This document shows positions 19,988 through 29,078 of a stretch of DNA of 64,000 nt, piece after piece. A program made the position numbers and the translations under genes. Position 1 is the first letter of the stretch, and the number at the start of each line of letters is the position of its first letter. The DNA comes from Cysteiniphilum litorale (GTDB taxonomy: Bacteria; Pseudomonadota; Gammaproteobacteria; Francisellales; Francisellaceae), in assembly GCF_003428165.1 (NCBI RefSeq), contig NZ_QLIQ01000007.1:1-64000 (forward strand), written 5' to 3'. The notes beneath the pieces were generated by a model. The model was not told the DNA's origin, did no database searches, and was given only the letters and a program-made list of their open reading frames with translations.

Positions 19988-21187
19988 TTACTTACTTCCA
20001 TTATTACCATTGGTTGCTGCTTGATCGTTAACCCCAAAGCCGCTTTTTGGATCAACATTAATATTTAATTCTTTTTGTAATTTATCAAACCCTGGTGGTG
20101 GTAAATCAGAAATGCTAATTTTAGCGCCATCAGTAAGCTTAAATCCGCCAATCGTCACCACTTTTTGACCTTCTTCTAAGCCTTTGGTTATCTGTGTCCA
20201 ACCACTGCGCACCATGCCGATATCTACTTGTACGGCTTTAACCGTATTATCAGGGTTGACCACATAGACAAATGATCCTTGTTGATTGGTCTGAATTGCC
20301 ATATCTGGTAATGCCAAAATCGCTTGTTTATCCTTTAGGATTTGTGAAACCGACATAAACATCCCCGGAGACAATAAATAATCATCATTATTGACTTCAG
20401 CCTCAATCTCAAGTGTGCCACTTTTGCTATCTACCGTTGGCGAGATGTAGTTAACAATACCTTTGAATATTTTCTTGGGATACGTTTCAGTGGAGAGCTC
20501 AACCTCATTACCAATTGCTACTTTTGGTTTAAGATCTGCTGGAATCGCAAAGCGTATCTTTAGGGGATTTTCCTGTGTTAATTGCACAACAGCAGTACCC
20601 GCTGCCACATATGCACCAACATCAAACTTATAAATCCCAAGCACTCCGGTAAATGGTGCTTGTAGTTTATCATGAGCGACCACCGTTTGCTGTTGATCAA
20701 CATCGGCTTGCGCTTGTTGTAAATCCGCATATTTCTGGTCGATATCTTCTTTGGAAATTGCACCTGATTGCTCTAACAACTTAACGCGAGAATAAGTCTG
20801 TTTGGCCAAATTTAACTTTGCTTGCAATGAGCTTAACGTTGCCATATCTTGCTGATCATCTAAAGCTGCAACCGTTTCACCTTTTAATACCCGATCCCCA
20901 TTTTTGAAATACTTCTCTTTTAATTTACCACTATTATCAAAGCTTAAATCAACCTGTTTTAACGCATAGATATTACCGACTGCGGTAATCGTCTCTGGCA
21001 CATTAATCTTCTTAACCTCACCGACATTAACCGCCGTTGGTTTGACCACTTGCTCCTTGTCAGCTCCGTAAGCAAACTGATGTAGACTCATCAATGGGAC
21101 AGCTAAAGCCATCATCAACGTAGTGATCTTTACTGTTTTTAATGTTTTTAAGATTTGATATTTGCTATTTACATTATTGTTGTTCAT
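19988..21187 (-). CDS. RND efflux periplasmic adaptor (membrane fusion protein)
   Basis: 399 residues from ATG 21187. The order is N-terminal signal/anchor (LMMALAVPLMSLHQFAYG), split lipoyl domain around an alpha-helical hairpin (YSRVKLLEQSGAISKEDIDQ), beta-barrel (LKIRFAIPADLKPKVAIGNEV) and membrane-proximal domain (KAVQVDIGMVRSGWTQITKG). It links the permease to the outer membrane channel. GTG 21283 gives a longer frame without a leader-like start, whereas ATG 21187 has GTGAG six bases upstream; ATG 21202 is an alternative. It is translationally close to the permease (3-base gap), and the M2 element lies directly upstream, so the promoter may be inside or before that repeat. Confidence 0.92.
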   Translation of the reverse strand: MNNNNVNSKYQILKTLKTVKITTLMMALAVPLMSLHQFAYGADKEQVVKPTAVNVGEVKKINVPETITAVGNIYALKQVDLSFDNSGKLKEKYFKNGDRVLKGETVAALDDQQDMATLSSLQAKLNLAKQTYSRVKLLEQSGAISKEDIDQKYADLQQAQADVDQQQTVVAHDKLQAPFTGVLGIYKFDVGAYVAAGTAVVQLTQENPLKIRFAIPADLKPKVAIGNEVELSTETYPKKIFKGIVNYISPTVDSKSGTLEIEAEVNNDDYLLSPGMFMSVSQILKDKQAILALPDMAIQTNQQGSFVYVVNPDNTVKAVQVDIGMVRSGWTQITKGLEEGQKVVTIGGFKLTDGAKISISDLPPPGFDKLQKELNINVDPKSGFGVNDQAATNGNNGSK

Positions 21188-21286
21188 AGGCTCACTTGTC
21201 ATTGAATGTGTTAAGTCATAAGCTAATTTGATTATAGCCACTGCTTTTATTATGTCTAATAAACTATGATCTTTTATTATCACTAA

Positions 21287-21462
21287 CTGGAATTACGCAC
21301 TTTTTCTATTTCAACACCCCGCCTCACAAGCTCGGCACCCCTCTTGCAAAGAGGGGAATTAAAATCACCGTCGCCCAATTCCCCTCTTTGCAAGAGGGGT
21401 GGCAGCCGTAGGCTGACGGGGTGTTTATAAAATCATAGTTTTTCTAAGACGCCTAACTCCAG
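21287..21462. repeat. M2 miniature inverted-repeat element, copy 1
   Basis: 176-bp element with imperfect terminal inverted repeats CTGGAATTACGCACTT (left) and CTGGAGTTAGGCGTCTT (right, read in reverse), each followed inward by a T/A-rich spacer and AACACCCC. The core contains CCCCTCTTGCAAAGAGGGG twice in opposite sense, so the centre folds into a long hairpin. TAA on both sides (21284-21286, 21463-21465) may be a 3-bp target duplication. It carries no gene. A second copy lies at 49136-49270. The layout suggests a non-autonomous transposon. Confidence 0.75.
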
Positions 21463-21467
21463 TAAAA

Positions 21468-22409
21468 TTATAAGCGATCTAAAACATATTTAATACGCTC
21501 TTCCTTGGTCATTGGCTCATTAAGCACTGGCTTAATCAGTGCATGACGCTTTGCCAGACCAACTTGGTTCGCGATTTGAATATTAAGACCAGGGCGCGCA
21601 TTAAGCTCAAGCATCAAAGGCCCATGATCTTTATCTAACACCAAGTCAACACCCAAATAACCTAAATTGGTCATATCATAGCTAGCACTTGCGATTTTTA
21701 GACACTCTTGCCAATGTGGCACGGTAATTCCCTCAATCTCATGCAAGGTGTCTGGGTGATGCGTGATAATCTCATTATGCCAAACACCATGCAGTGTCAA
21801 ACCAGTTTTTAGATCAACGCCAGCACCAATTGCACCTTGATGCAGGTTTGCTTTGCCATTGGATTGCTGTGTTGGTAAACGCACCATTGCCATTACTGGA
21901 AAGCCTTTGATCAAAATAATCCGAATATCTGGCACCCCTTGATAGGCAACTTTGGCAAAGGTTGGATCAAACTGAATCAAGTATTCAATCATCGCTTTAT
22001 CAGGACGACCACCGAGTGAGTAAGCGCCGCTTAATGTGGTTGAAGTATGATAGCGCAACTGATCTAGCGTCATTAATTTACCATTTGCCAAACGGTAGCG
22101 ATTATTAATAAAGTGCGTAATGACAAGAATACCCTCACCACCGGCACCTTGCGCAGGTTTTATCACAAACTGATGGCGATCGCCTAAGATCGATTGCAGG
22201 TTTTTATTATCATGCTCTGAACCAATTACACCATAAAGCTCAGGCACATTAATACCATGCTCAAGTGCCAAGGATTTGCTCTTGAGTTTATCATCAACCA
22301 GTGGATAATATTTGCGATCATTATATGCTTGGATATAGCCAACATTGCGATTATTAATTCCCAGCACACCGGCTTGTTTTAGTGCACGCCATTTACTAAT
22401 CCACCACAT
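21468..22409 (-). CDS. RimK-like ATP-grasp ligase of the 7TM-transglutaminase cluster
   Basis: 313-residue cytoplasmic protein of the alpha-L-glutamate-ligase-like ATP-grasp family (COG0189 type). Visible signatures are FVIKPAQGAGGEGI (glycine-rich ATP-binding loop), the region around PDIRIILIKGFPVMAMVRLP and the metal-binding LGYLGVDLVL...LMLELNARPGLNIQIAN near the C-terminus. Enzymes of this type join an amino acid to a carboxyl group with ATP; the acceptor here is unknown. Its ATG abuts the stop codon of the 7TM gene upstream (TAAATG), so the two are surely co-translated. With the 7TM protein and the retropepsin it forms a conserved three-gene arrangement known from comparative genomics of proteobacteria. 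Confidence 0.88.
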   Translation of the reverse strand: MWWISKWRALKQAGVLGINNRNVGYIQAYNDRKYYPLVDDKLKSKSLALEHGINVPELYGVIGSEHDNKNLQSILGDRHQFVIKPAQGAGGEGILVITHFINNRYRLANGKLMTLDQLRYHTSTTLSGAYSLGGRPDKAMIEYLIQFDPTFAKVAYQGVPDIRIILIKGFPVMAMVRLPTQQSNGKANLHQGAIGAGVDLKTGLTLHGVWHNEIITHHPDTLHEIEGITVPHWQECLKIASASYDMTNLGYLGVDLVLDKDHGPLMLELNARPGLNIQIANQVGLAKRHALIKPVLNEPMTKEERIKYVLDRL

Positions 22410-24011
22410 TTACTGATCACCTTTACCCGTTTTACCTTGCTGCTGATCATTAATTTTCTGTGCTAACGCCTCAAAGCGATAAAGCTCAGTCAAACGGTAG
22501 CCACGATAACGTCCAATTAATAACATCACAGCCATGACCACTAATAGCAATCCTGGGAATGTAAAAAACCAATACTCTAAATAGGCATTAAAGATAAAGA
22601 TATAACAGATCGTTGCAGCCAACAGACTACCAATCGCAATTTTAATGGCTTCAGTGCCACCACGTTCTTCCCAAACAATCGATAAACGCTCTATCGACAT
22701 GGTTAAAATAACCATTGGGAACAAGGTAATCGATAAGCCTTGAGATAGCTCCATCTTATGCATTGCAATACTAATCAATGCCATAATAAGCACAACAACA
22801 CACAGAAGCATCCCAAGCCGTGGCACGACCAATAATTGTAATTTCTCAAAATAAGCTCTAAAGCTTAACCCTAAAATGACCACCAATGAAAATAAGATAA
22901 TTCCCCATACCAAAGTGGTATCCTTAAAAGCTAACGCAATCAATACCGGCATAAATGTACCCAATGTCGGCACGCCGATAATAATGCGCAAAATCAAAAT
23001 AATCAGCACCCCAAAAGGCACCATTAAAATGATTTTATAAATTTCCTGTGTTTGCGCAGGCAAATTAAGTAACGAGAACTCATATATATTTTGCTTCACA
23101 GTATTATTTTTAAGATCCAGATAACGCTCCATCGGGATGCTTTGTTGTGCTGCGGTAAAGGATACAAGCTTAACTGTCCCGCCCTGGACATTGACAAAAT
23201 CACCATTACCACTCCACCAGGTCATCGCTTTGCTATTAGGATTATCAATATACTCACCTGTGCTAACATCATACGTATGCCAATCTTTGCCATAGTAAAC
23301 TTTAATCCACGTTGGCAAGTTCTTAAGACTCAATTTATCCTCATACTCATAAGGTACCACATGAATAATCAAGTTCGGCAAATTAAGCTCAGTTAATAAA
23401 TAATTAAGCAATCTTGCGCGCGTTTTTGCCGTGGGCTTGCCACTGGTCATCTCCTGCCAGAAATACAGATTACCATCATCATTAATAAAGTTGATGGCTT
23501 GCGCAATCAAGGTGGGCGAATCTGCTGATTTCTCTGCAATCCCCTTGGCAGTCGTTAACAACGTTAATAACTTCTTAGGCTCTAGAATATCTTTTATTTT
23601 CTTTTTTTCTTTTTCAAGATCAGGGATGGTGCTTGGTGCACTTTGTGCATTACTTGCCACCGTCACATCATAAATTACCGTTTGCTTGCTATTAACCTCG
23701 CTTTTAGAGAGCACTGCCATACGGTTATTTTTATCCTCTGAACGCAATACAATCTTACCAAAACCTGAAGCATTAATACTTTCATCTAGTACATCCGCCT
23801 TAACCAAGTTTGGTACCAACAAGTTCACCTTAAGCGATGAATCCGTCGTATCTGGCACAATCTGCAGCTCAGCATTAAACTTCCACGTCATATTCTCATC
23901 ATTCGGCCACCACGACAGCCCAAGTTTAAAATGCTGATAAAGACTAAAACCAATACCTGCAACCAACAAAATGATCAAAAGTGTGAAAAACTGCTTATTA
24001 ACTTTACTCAT
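22410..24011 (-). CDS. 7TM membrane protein with an inactive transglutaminase-like periplasmic domain
   Basis: 533 residues. One N-terminal transmembrane helix (about 8-26), a ~290-residue extracytoplasmic region resembling an inactive transglutaminase (LNLPNLIIHVVPYEYE...LKNLPTWIKVYYGKDWHTYDVSTGEY; the catalytic Cys is not apparent), then about seven helices (318-515) beginning VPFGVLIILILRIIIGVPTLGTFMPVLIALAFK. This matches the two families found together as Transglut_i_TM and 7TM_transglut. It overlaps the upstream retropepsin gene by four bases (ATGA) and abuts the ATP-grasp gene, so it is the middle of a tight operon. Its likely role is membrane signalling or presentation linked to a peptide-ligase reaction, but this is not established. 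Confidence 0.87.
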   Translation of the reverse strand: MSKVNKQFFTLLIILLVAGIGFSLYQHFKLGLSWWPNDENMTWKFNAELQIVPDTTDSSLKVNLLVPNLVKADVLDESINASGFGKIVLRSEDKNNRMAVLSKSEVNSKQTVIYDVTVASNAQSAPSTIPDLEKEKKKIKDILEPKKLLTLLTTAKGIAEKSADSPTLIAQAINFINDDGNLYFWQEMTSGKPTAKTRARLLNYLLTELNLPNLIIHVVPYEYEDKLSLKNLPTWIKVYYGKDWHTYDVSTGEYIDNPNSKAMTWWSGNGDFVNVQGGTVKLVSFTAAQQSIPMERYLDLKNNTVKQNIYEFSLLNLPAQTQEIYKIILMVPFGVLIILILRIIIGVPTLGTFMPVLIALAFKDTTLVWGIILFSLVVILGLSFRAYFEKLQLLVVPRLGMLLCVVVLIMALISIAMHKMELSQGLSITLFPMVILTMSIERLSIVWEERGGTEAIKIAIGSLLAATICYIFIFNAYLEYWFFTFPGLLLVVMAVMLLIGRYRGYRLTELYRFEALAQKINDQQQGKTGKGDQ

Positions 24012-24754
24012 TGCTTATCCATATCATTTGTATTGCTATCATTTGACGCTTCATCACTAACGTCATTTTCTTTCTGTAGTTTCTTTGATTTGTTATCAGA
24101 AACTCCTGTTACATCATTTTTTTGATCACTGTTTATTGTTGCTTCTTTTACTTCTTTTACTTCTTTTGCTTCTCTCTCCTCTTGCTCTTTTGCCATCTTA
24201 GCAAATAGCGCTTCACAGGCACTGCCATCCACCGTGAATTTTTGTGCCGGATCGATCACAGCACCCAATTGAATCAATGCTTTACGCCCTAAAAGTAGCG
24301 GATAATCAAAATGCGTTCTATCGGTTAAATTAACTTCAATCGTATAGATTTTGCCATCAAAACAAACCGGCATTTCAACCACAGGGCGCTCATCATATTG
24401 ATCTTTTGTGTCTTCACCGGCACGGTTTTTAATCTTCATCTCACGCTTTAACGGCAAATCATATGCTACCTTTTCGACCTTATCTTTATTGCGCTTGCCC
24501 TGCTGTTCTATCGCTTCATGGGTGACATCAAAGCGCACATATTCCTTCCCATCCTTTTCGTATACGTGAATATTTGTCGCTGAAATCGAGGAAACCCCAG
24601 CCCCCGTATCTAGCTTGGCATCCAATAACGTTTTGCTTGGTAAAATATACACATTTTCAACATAGCCATAACCTGTTTTTATATTTGCCATCGCTGTACT
24701 CGTCATTAATATGGTTGATAAAGCTAAATGTTTGATGATCTTATTTGCCTTCAT
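24008..24754 (-). CDS. Periplasmic retropepsin-like aspartic protease (RimK-associated, PF05618 type)
   Basis: 248 residues with a signal peptide (10-24, ALSTILMTSTAMANI). The core KLDTGAGVSSISA places the catalytic Asp49-Thr-Gly as in retropepsins, and HFDYPLLLGRKAL is the conserved second motif (LLGR). Such proteins act as homodimeric aspartic proteases; older annotation calls them ATP-dependent zinc proteases. After residue ~190 the chain is a charged tail rich in Glu/Lys/Asn/Asp, including a tandem KEVKEVKEA encoded by a 9-bp direct repeat at 24142-24170. First gene of the three-gene set; a strong promoter lies at 24802-24831. Confidence 0.85.
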   Translation of the reverse strand: MKANKIIKHLALSTILMTSTAMANIKTGYGYVENVYILPSKTLLDAKLDTGAGVSSISATNIHVYEKDGKEYVRFDVTHEAIEQQGKRNKDKVEKVAYDLPLKREMKIKNRAGEDTKDQYDERPVVEMPVCFDGKIYTIEVNLTDRTHFDYPLLLGRKALIQLGAVIDPAQKFTVDGSACEALFAKMAKEQEEREAKEVKEVKEATINSDQKNDVTGVSDNKSKKLQKENDVSDEASNDSNTNDMDKQ

Positions 24755-24801
24755 TTGTTTCCCTTTAAAAATTTTTACCTTTAGGCAGTAAATTGCTTCG
24801 T

Positions 24802-24831
24802 AGTATAGTTATAAACTTGGCATTATGCCAA
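24802..24831 (-). promoter_or_regulatory. Promoter with a palindromic operator for the retropepsin operon
   Basis: On the minus strand TTGGCA (24831-24826) and TATACT (24807-24802) are separated by 18 bases, each one mismatch from the sigma-70 consensus. The -35 box is part of the perfect palindrome TTGGCATAATGCCAA (24817-24831), a shape expected of a dimeric regulator site. On the plus strand the same palindrome offers TTGGCA with TATTAA 18 bases on, so it might also serve yigZ. The leader to ATG 24754 would be about 40 bases. Confidence 0.55.
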
Positions 24832-24907
24832 TGGATATGCTATTAACTATAAAGCCTAATTATAAAGCGCCTAATAACACCATACTTGCATTAATTGAAC
24901 CTTAAGA

Positions 24908-25528
24908 ATGACAACAACATCGACTATGACAGCAAATTATTACAGCGTTGAATGCATATCACAGCATGAGATTGATCCGATTAAAAAGTCTCGTTTTATT
25001 GCTCATTTACTGCCGTTGACAGAGCCATCCACGCTTCACCGTTTCTTGCAGCAACTGACCAAAGAATATGCCAATGCCAATCATCACTGTTGGGCTTATC
25101 ATCTCTTTGACAATCAGCAGATTCGTTTTAATGATGATGGCGAGCCTTCAGGTTCCGCTGGAAAACCCATCCTTAATCACCTTCAAGGCAACAAACTCAT
25201 TAATGCTGCCATTGTCGTGACGCGAATCTTTGGCGGCACCAAGCTTGGCGTGGGCGGCTTAGTACGCGCCTATGGTCAAGCAGCCAGTGAAGTCATTAAA
25301 AATAGTCAGCTTGTAACTTTCACACCAACCAAAAAACTCTCCCTGACCTATCAATACAGAGATACCGCATTAATTGAGCAAGTGCTACACACACTTAAAT
25401 TAACAGCGATTGATTCAATCTTTGGCAATGACATTACCTTGCACTTCGATATTGCATTATCACAATGGGATACCACTTATCAAGCGCTATTAGAAATGAC
25501 ACAAGGACGAGTCATTATTCATCGATAA
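24908..25528 (+). CDS. yigZ: YigZ/IMPACT family protein
   Basis: 206 residues. The N-terminal IMPACT domain shows ECISQHEIDPIKKSRFIAHL, CWAYHLFD, NDDGEPSGSAGKPIL and VVTRIFGGTKLGVGGLVRAYG, the standard signatures; the C-terminal half is the ferredoxin-like domain found in bacterial YigZ. The family is implicated in translation-related processes, with yeast Yih1/IMPACT as eukaryotic relatives; the bacterial reaction is not settled. Divergent from the retropepsin operon, and followed after 63 bases by the dihydroorotate-dehydrogenase-like gene, with a T9 run (25545-25553) between. Confidence 0.92.
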   Translation: MTTTSTMTANYYSVECISQHEIDPIKKSRFIAHLLPLTEPSTLHRFLQQLTKEYANANHHCWAYHLFDNQQIRFNDDGEPSGSAGKPILNHLQGNKLINAAIVVTRIFGGTKLGVGGLVRAYGQAASEVIKNSQLVTFTPTKKLSLTYQYRDTALIEQVLHTLKLTAIDSIFGNDITLHFDIALSQWDTTYQALLEMTQGRVIIHR

Positions 25529-25591
25529 ATCGCTTTGCATTTCCTTTTTTTTTCTCTACCATGTGACAAATCAATTGAGTTTGAAGCAGCT

Positions 25592-26659
25592 ATGTTACAT
25601 CCAACTTACGATATTCATAAGTCTTATGACGAGAATTACAACAATGGACCCATGTGTGATTTTACTATTCCCACACGCATTTCATTAAAACCGATTAACT
25701 TGTGGGGCTACCAAATAAACTCACCCATTGGCGTGCCAGCGGGTCCTTTAATTAATGCCGAATATATTAAGCTATATGCCCAGTTAGGCTTTGATCTACC
25801 GGTGTATAAAACCGTGCGCACACTTGAACGTAAAGTGCACCCGGCACCGAACTGTTTAATGGTTGACAGTCATAAGCAACTAACCATCGATGATATTGGC
25901 CAAAATATTTACCCATTTGATCAAGCACCACAAACACCGCATGAGATTGCCATTACTAACTCTTTTGGTATTCCAAGTAAATCAATAGAAATCTGGCAAG
26001 CAGATATTGCCAAAGCCAATGCGTTTATGGCGCCTAATCAGCTGATGATCGTCTCATGCGTTGGCACACCTGTGACAAATCGCAGTTTTATCGATGACTT
26101 TGTTCTTTGCGCACAAAAAGCGGTTGAAGCGGGAGCTAAAGCCATTGAGCTTAATTACTCATGCCCTAATGTTGTCTCTAAAGAAGGTAGCATTTATCAA
26201 GATGCTGCGCTTTCAAGCACGATCTCACAAGCGGTAAAAAAAGCGATCAAGGATGTGCCGCTTATGATCAAGATGGGCTATATCAAAGAAGAGACCAAAG
26301 CATATGACATCATCAAAGCCAATGCGCCATTTGTTGATGGAATTGCAGCAATTAATACCATCTCAATGCAAGCAAGAAATAAAGATAACAGTCAAGCACT
26401 TCCTGGTGAGGGACGCTTAAACAGTGGCATTTGCGGTAGTATCATTAAAGATCTATCGCTTGAAATGACTAAACGCATTCATAAGATACGCAAAGAAAAT
26501 CACTTTGATTTTGTGCTTTGCGGTGTGGGTGGCATTGTTTGCCCTGAAGATATTGATGATTACCTAAACGCGGGCGCTGATATTGCTATGAGTGCAACAG
26601 GTGCGATGTGGAATCCATTATTAGCACATGATTGGCAAAAGTTGCAGACAACAAAATAG
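25592..26659 (+). CDS. Dihydroorotate-dehydrogenase-like flavoprotein
   Basis: 355 residues of the FMN-binding TIM-barrel dihydroorotate/dihydropyrimidine dehydrogenase family. SPIGVPAGPL (near the N-terminus), ELNYSCPNVVSKEG (substrate and FMN loop), KMGY, and CGVGGIVCPEDIDDYLNAGADIAMSATGAMW (FMN phosphate site) are recognisable. It is neither the membrane-type PyrD (no N-terminal helix extension) nor clearly a canonical PyrD of E. coli type, so the substrate is uncertain. ATG 25592 is used; a TTG at 25535 would add 19 residues read from a T9 tract and is unlikely. No PyrK-like electron-transfer subunit is adjacent. Confidence 0.75.
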   Translation: MLHPTYDIHKSYDENYNNGPMCDFTIPTRISLKPINLWGYQINSPIGVPAGPLINAEYIKLYAQLGFDLPVYKTVRTLERKVHPAPNCLMVDSHKQLTIDDIGQNIYPFDQAPQTPHEIAITNSFGIPSKSIEIWQADIAKANAFMAPNQLMIVSCVGTPVTNRSFIDDFVLCAQKAVEAGAKAIELNYSCPNVVSKEGSIYQDAALSSTISQAVKKAIKDVPLMIKMGYIKEETKAYDIIKANAPFVDGIAAINTISMQARNKDNSQALPGEGRLNSGICGSIIKDLSLEMTKRIHKIRKENHFDFVLCGVGGIVCPEDIDDYLNAGADIAMSATGAMWNPLLAHDWQKLQTTK

Positions 26660-26688
26660 TCACTAACTCACGCGCTTTTTATCCTTCT

Positions 26689-27159
26689 TTATTTTTTCTT
26701 TGGTTTACTCAAACAATCCTTACATTCGATATAGAGCACGGAACTATGCTCAACGAGATTGCCGCCTAGCTCTTCGACTGCTTTCATTTGTCTTGCTTCA
26801 ATCACATGATCAACAAACTCCTCCACTTTGTGACATTTAACACAGATCATATGATCATGATGATCATCCGAATCAAGTTCATACACTGCTTGCTCTCGAC
26901 CAAGGTTTAAGCGCTGCAAAAGTCCTGCCGACTCAAATTGTGCCAAGACGCGATAAACCGTCGCAATACCGATATCTTCTTCTTTTTCTTTAACAATTCG
27001 ATAAACATCATCAGCAGATAAATGGCGCTGATCTGATTCTTCAAAAATACGTAATATTTTCAATCGTTGTTGCGTGATTTTTAATCCCGCCTGTTTTAGA
27101 TCTTCTTTTCCTAGTGACATTGTGTATAAGCACTCATTAAATTCGTCAATGCTAGACAT
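26689..27159 (-). CDS. fur: Ferric uptake regulator Fur
   Basis: 156 residues. Winged-helix DNA-binding domain (about 20-95) with GLKITQQRLKILRIFE and GIATVYRVLAQFESAGLLQRL, then the metal-binding dimer domain with HHDH (100-103), CVKC (106-109) and a C-terminal CKDC (146-149), matching the Zn and regulatory metal sites of Fur proteins. With iron bound it represses iron-uptake genes. ATG 27159 has AGG six bases upstream; an internal ATG at 27120 would match the length of shorter Fur proteins. Monocistronic and convergent with the dihydroorotate-dehydrogenase-like gene. Confidence 0.95.
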   Translation of the reverse strand: MSSIDEFNECLYTMSLGKEDLKQAGLKITQQRLKILRIFEESDQRHLSADDVYRIVKEKEEDIGIATVYRVLAQFESAGLLQRLNLGREQAVYELDSDDHHDHMICVKCHKVEEFVDHVIEARQMKAVEELGGNLVEHSSVLYIECKDCLSKPKKK

Positions 27160-27249
27160 TCTAACCTGATCATTTCGATAAATGAAGAAGTCACTACTAC
27201 AAAATCTTCAGTTGTTTATCTATTGCCAAACAAAAACAGTTGCTTTCAG

Positions 27250-27337
27250 CCCCCTCACCCGTGCAGCTTATGCGGCACGACCTCTCCCGCAAGGGGGAGG
27301 TTATTTCACGTTGGCTGAGCGTTAGTTGAAGCCATTA
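27250..27337. repeat. CCCCTCACCC...CCGCAAGGGG repeat (R3) with GTTGGCTGAGCGTTA tail
   Basis: The core 27250-27300 begins CCCCCTCACCCGTGCAGC and ends CCGCAAGGGGGAGG, an imperfect palindrome. It recurs at 34644-34695 with a few changes and as a fragment at 36662-36680. The tail ACGTTGGCTGAGCGTTA (27308 onward) recurs without the core at 54752-54781. No coding potential. Confidence 0.65.
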
Positions 27338-27350
27338 TGCAATCACTCAA

Positions 27351-27380
27351 CCGTACCCTTCGACTATGCTTAGGGGACGG
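27351..27380. repeat. CCCTTCGA...GGGG palindromic unit
   Basis: CCGTACCCTTCGACTATGCT continuing TAGGGGACGG is an imperfect palindrome of the family seen at 15181-15256, with the outer arms CCGT/ACGG paired. Confidence 0.55.
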
Positions 27381-27482
27381 TTAATACTTTACACTTTTGA
27401 GAAATCAAAGCGTCATACTTGCTTTTTTGCATCGTGAATCATTACCATAAGTGCCATCTTTAGATAAATTGATAAGACATTT

Positions 27483-28973
27483 ATGCTGAACTACAAAGAC
27501 TTACGCGAATTTTTAGATCACTTGGAAGAAATAGGTGAGCTAAAACGCATCAAACAAGAAGTATCGCCCTTTCTGGAGATGACTGAGATCTCATCGCGCG
27601 TACTGCACAACAAAGGACCCGCTCTTTTATTTGAAACCCCGAAAAATCATCATATGCCAGTGTTAACCAACTTATTTGGCACTGAAAAGCGCATTGCGTT
27701 GGCACTTGGTGCAGATGATGTCAGTCAACTGCGTGAGATTGGTAAACTTTTGGCTTATTTAAAAGAACCTGAACCGCCAAAGGGTCTTAAAGATGCTTGG
27801 GATAAAATGCCGATATTAAAGCAAGTCTTAAAGATGTCACCTAAGATTATTAAGAATGCGCCATGCCGTGAGGTAATTATCAATAAAGAAGACATTGATT
27901 TTTATCAAATGCCCATACAAACCTGCTGGCCTGGAGATATTGCCCCACTTGTTACATGGGGTTTAACCATCACCAATAGCATTCGTAAAGAGCGTTTAAA
28001 TCTAGGTATTTATCGCCAACAAGTTATTGGTAAGAATCGCCTTATTATGCGCTGGCTTCATCATCGCGGAGGTGCGCTTGATTACCAAGCATGGTGCAAA
28101 GCCAATCCTGAAAAGCCTTTTCCGGTATGTGTTGCATTGGGTGCAGATCCCGCGACTACTTTAGGTGCAGTGACCCCCATTCCTGATACGCTCTCTGAAT
28201 ATGCTTTTGCCGGATTATTGCGTGGTAGCAAGACCGAGCTCACTCCCTCGATACTTCATGGTGAAGATATTATGGTACCAGCGCATGCTGAGATCATTTT
28301 AGAGGGCTTTATATATCCCAATGATATCGCTGAGGAAGGTCCCTTTGGTGATCACACCGGCTATTATAATGAAGTTGAAAAGTTTCCTGTATTCACCGTT
28401 GAGAAAATCACTCATCGCAAAAACCCGATTTATCACAGCACCTATACTGGGCGACCACCAGATGAGCCGGCTATTTTAGGTGTTGCCTTTAATGAGATAT
28501 TCGTGCCCATCATTCAAAAGCAATTCCCTGAGATTGTTGATTTCTATTTGCCACCTGAAGGTTGTTCCTATCGCTTGGCAGTCATTAGTATCAAAAAGCA
28601 ATACCCAGGACACGCCAAACGCGTGATGATGGGTGTTTGGTCATTCTTGCGCCAATTCATGTATACCAAGTTTGTGATTATTGTTGATGATGATATCAAT
28701 ACCCGCTCGTGGGAGGATGTGATCTGGGCAATTACCACTCGTATGGATCCGACAAGAGATACGACCTTGATCGATAATACACCGATTGATTATTTGGATT
28801 TTGCTTCGCCTGTTGCTAGCCTAGGCTCGAAAATGGGACTAGATGCAACCAATAAACTCCCTGGTGAAACAATGCGCGAATGGGGAGAAGTGATCACCAT
28901 GCGCCAAGATATTATTGATAAGATTGATGCGATCTGGGCAGATTTAGGGATCGATAATGACTCAAAAGCCTAA
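27483..28973 (+). CDS. ubiD: 4-hydroxy-3-polyprenylbenzoate decarboxylase UbiD
   Basis: 496 residues, as in E. coli (497). Decarboxylates 3-octaprenyl-4-hydroxybenzoate in ubiquinone synthesis using the prenylated FMN made by UbiX. Family signatures are [15 protein letters not shown] (173-187) and RWLHHRGGA (190-198), which bind the prenyl-FMN and metal, and [11 protein letters not shown] near residue 290, with the acidic residues of the active site. The start ATG has no strong Shine-Dalgarno. It is followed after 105 bases by pcs and then ubiX, all on the plus strand. Confidence 0.95.
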   Translation: MLNYKDLREFLDHLEEIGELKRIKQEVSPFLEMTEISSRVLHNKGPALLFETPKNHHMPVLTNLFGTEKRIALALGADDVSQLREIGKLLAYLKEPEPPKGLKDAWDKMPILKQVLKMSPKIIKNAPCREVIINKEDIDFYQMPIQTCWPGDIAPLVTWGLTITNSIRKERLNLGIYRQQVIGKNRLIMRWLHHRGGALDYQAWCKANPEKPFPVCVALGADPATTLGAVTPIPDTLSEYAFAGLLRGSKTELTPSILHGEDIMVPAHAEIILEGFIYPNDIAEEGPFGDHTGYYNEVEKFPVFTVEKITHRKNPIYHSTYTGRPPDEPAILGVAFNEIFVPIIQKQFPEIVDFYLPPEGCSYRLAVISIKKQYPGHAKRVMMGVWSFLRQFMYTKFVIIVDDDINTRSWEDVIWAITTRMDPTRDTTLIDNTPIDYLDFASPVASLGSKMGLDATNKLPGETMREWGEVITMRQDIIDKIDAIWADLGIDNDSKA

Positions 28974-29078
28974 GCAGCCCAAAGCCTTCTTCACGTTAAG
29001 GCAGAATAATTTTTACAACTTCCTATCTTAAGGTTTTTTTGCTACCCTATGCGGACTTTGAGTTTACTTTAAAAACCT

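Larger units (their letters stand above)
27160..27482. other. Intergenic gap between fur and ubiD filled with repeats
   Basis: 323 bases between divergently transcribed genes. About half is occupied by the REP-like units at 27250-27337 and 27351-27380. The rest is AT-rich and must hold the fur and ubiD promoters, though no box pair stands out. Confidence 0.6.
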
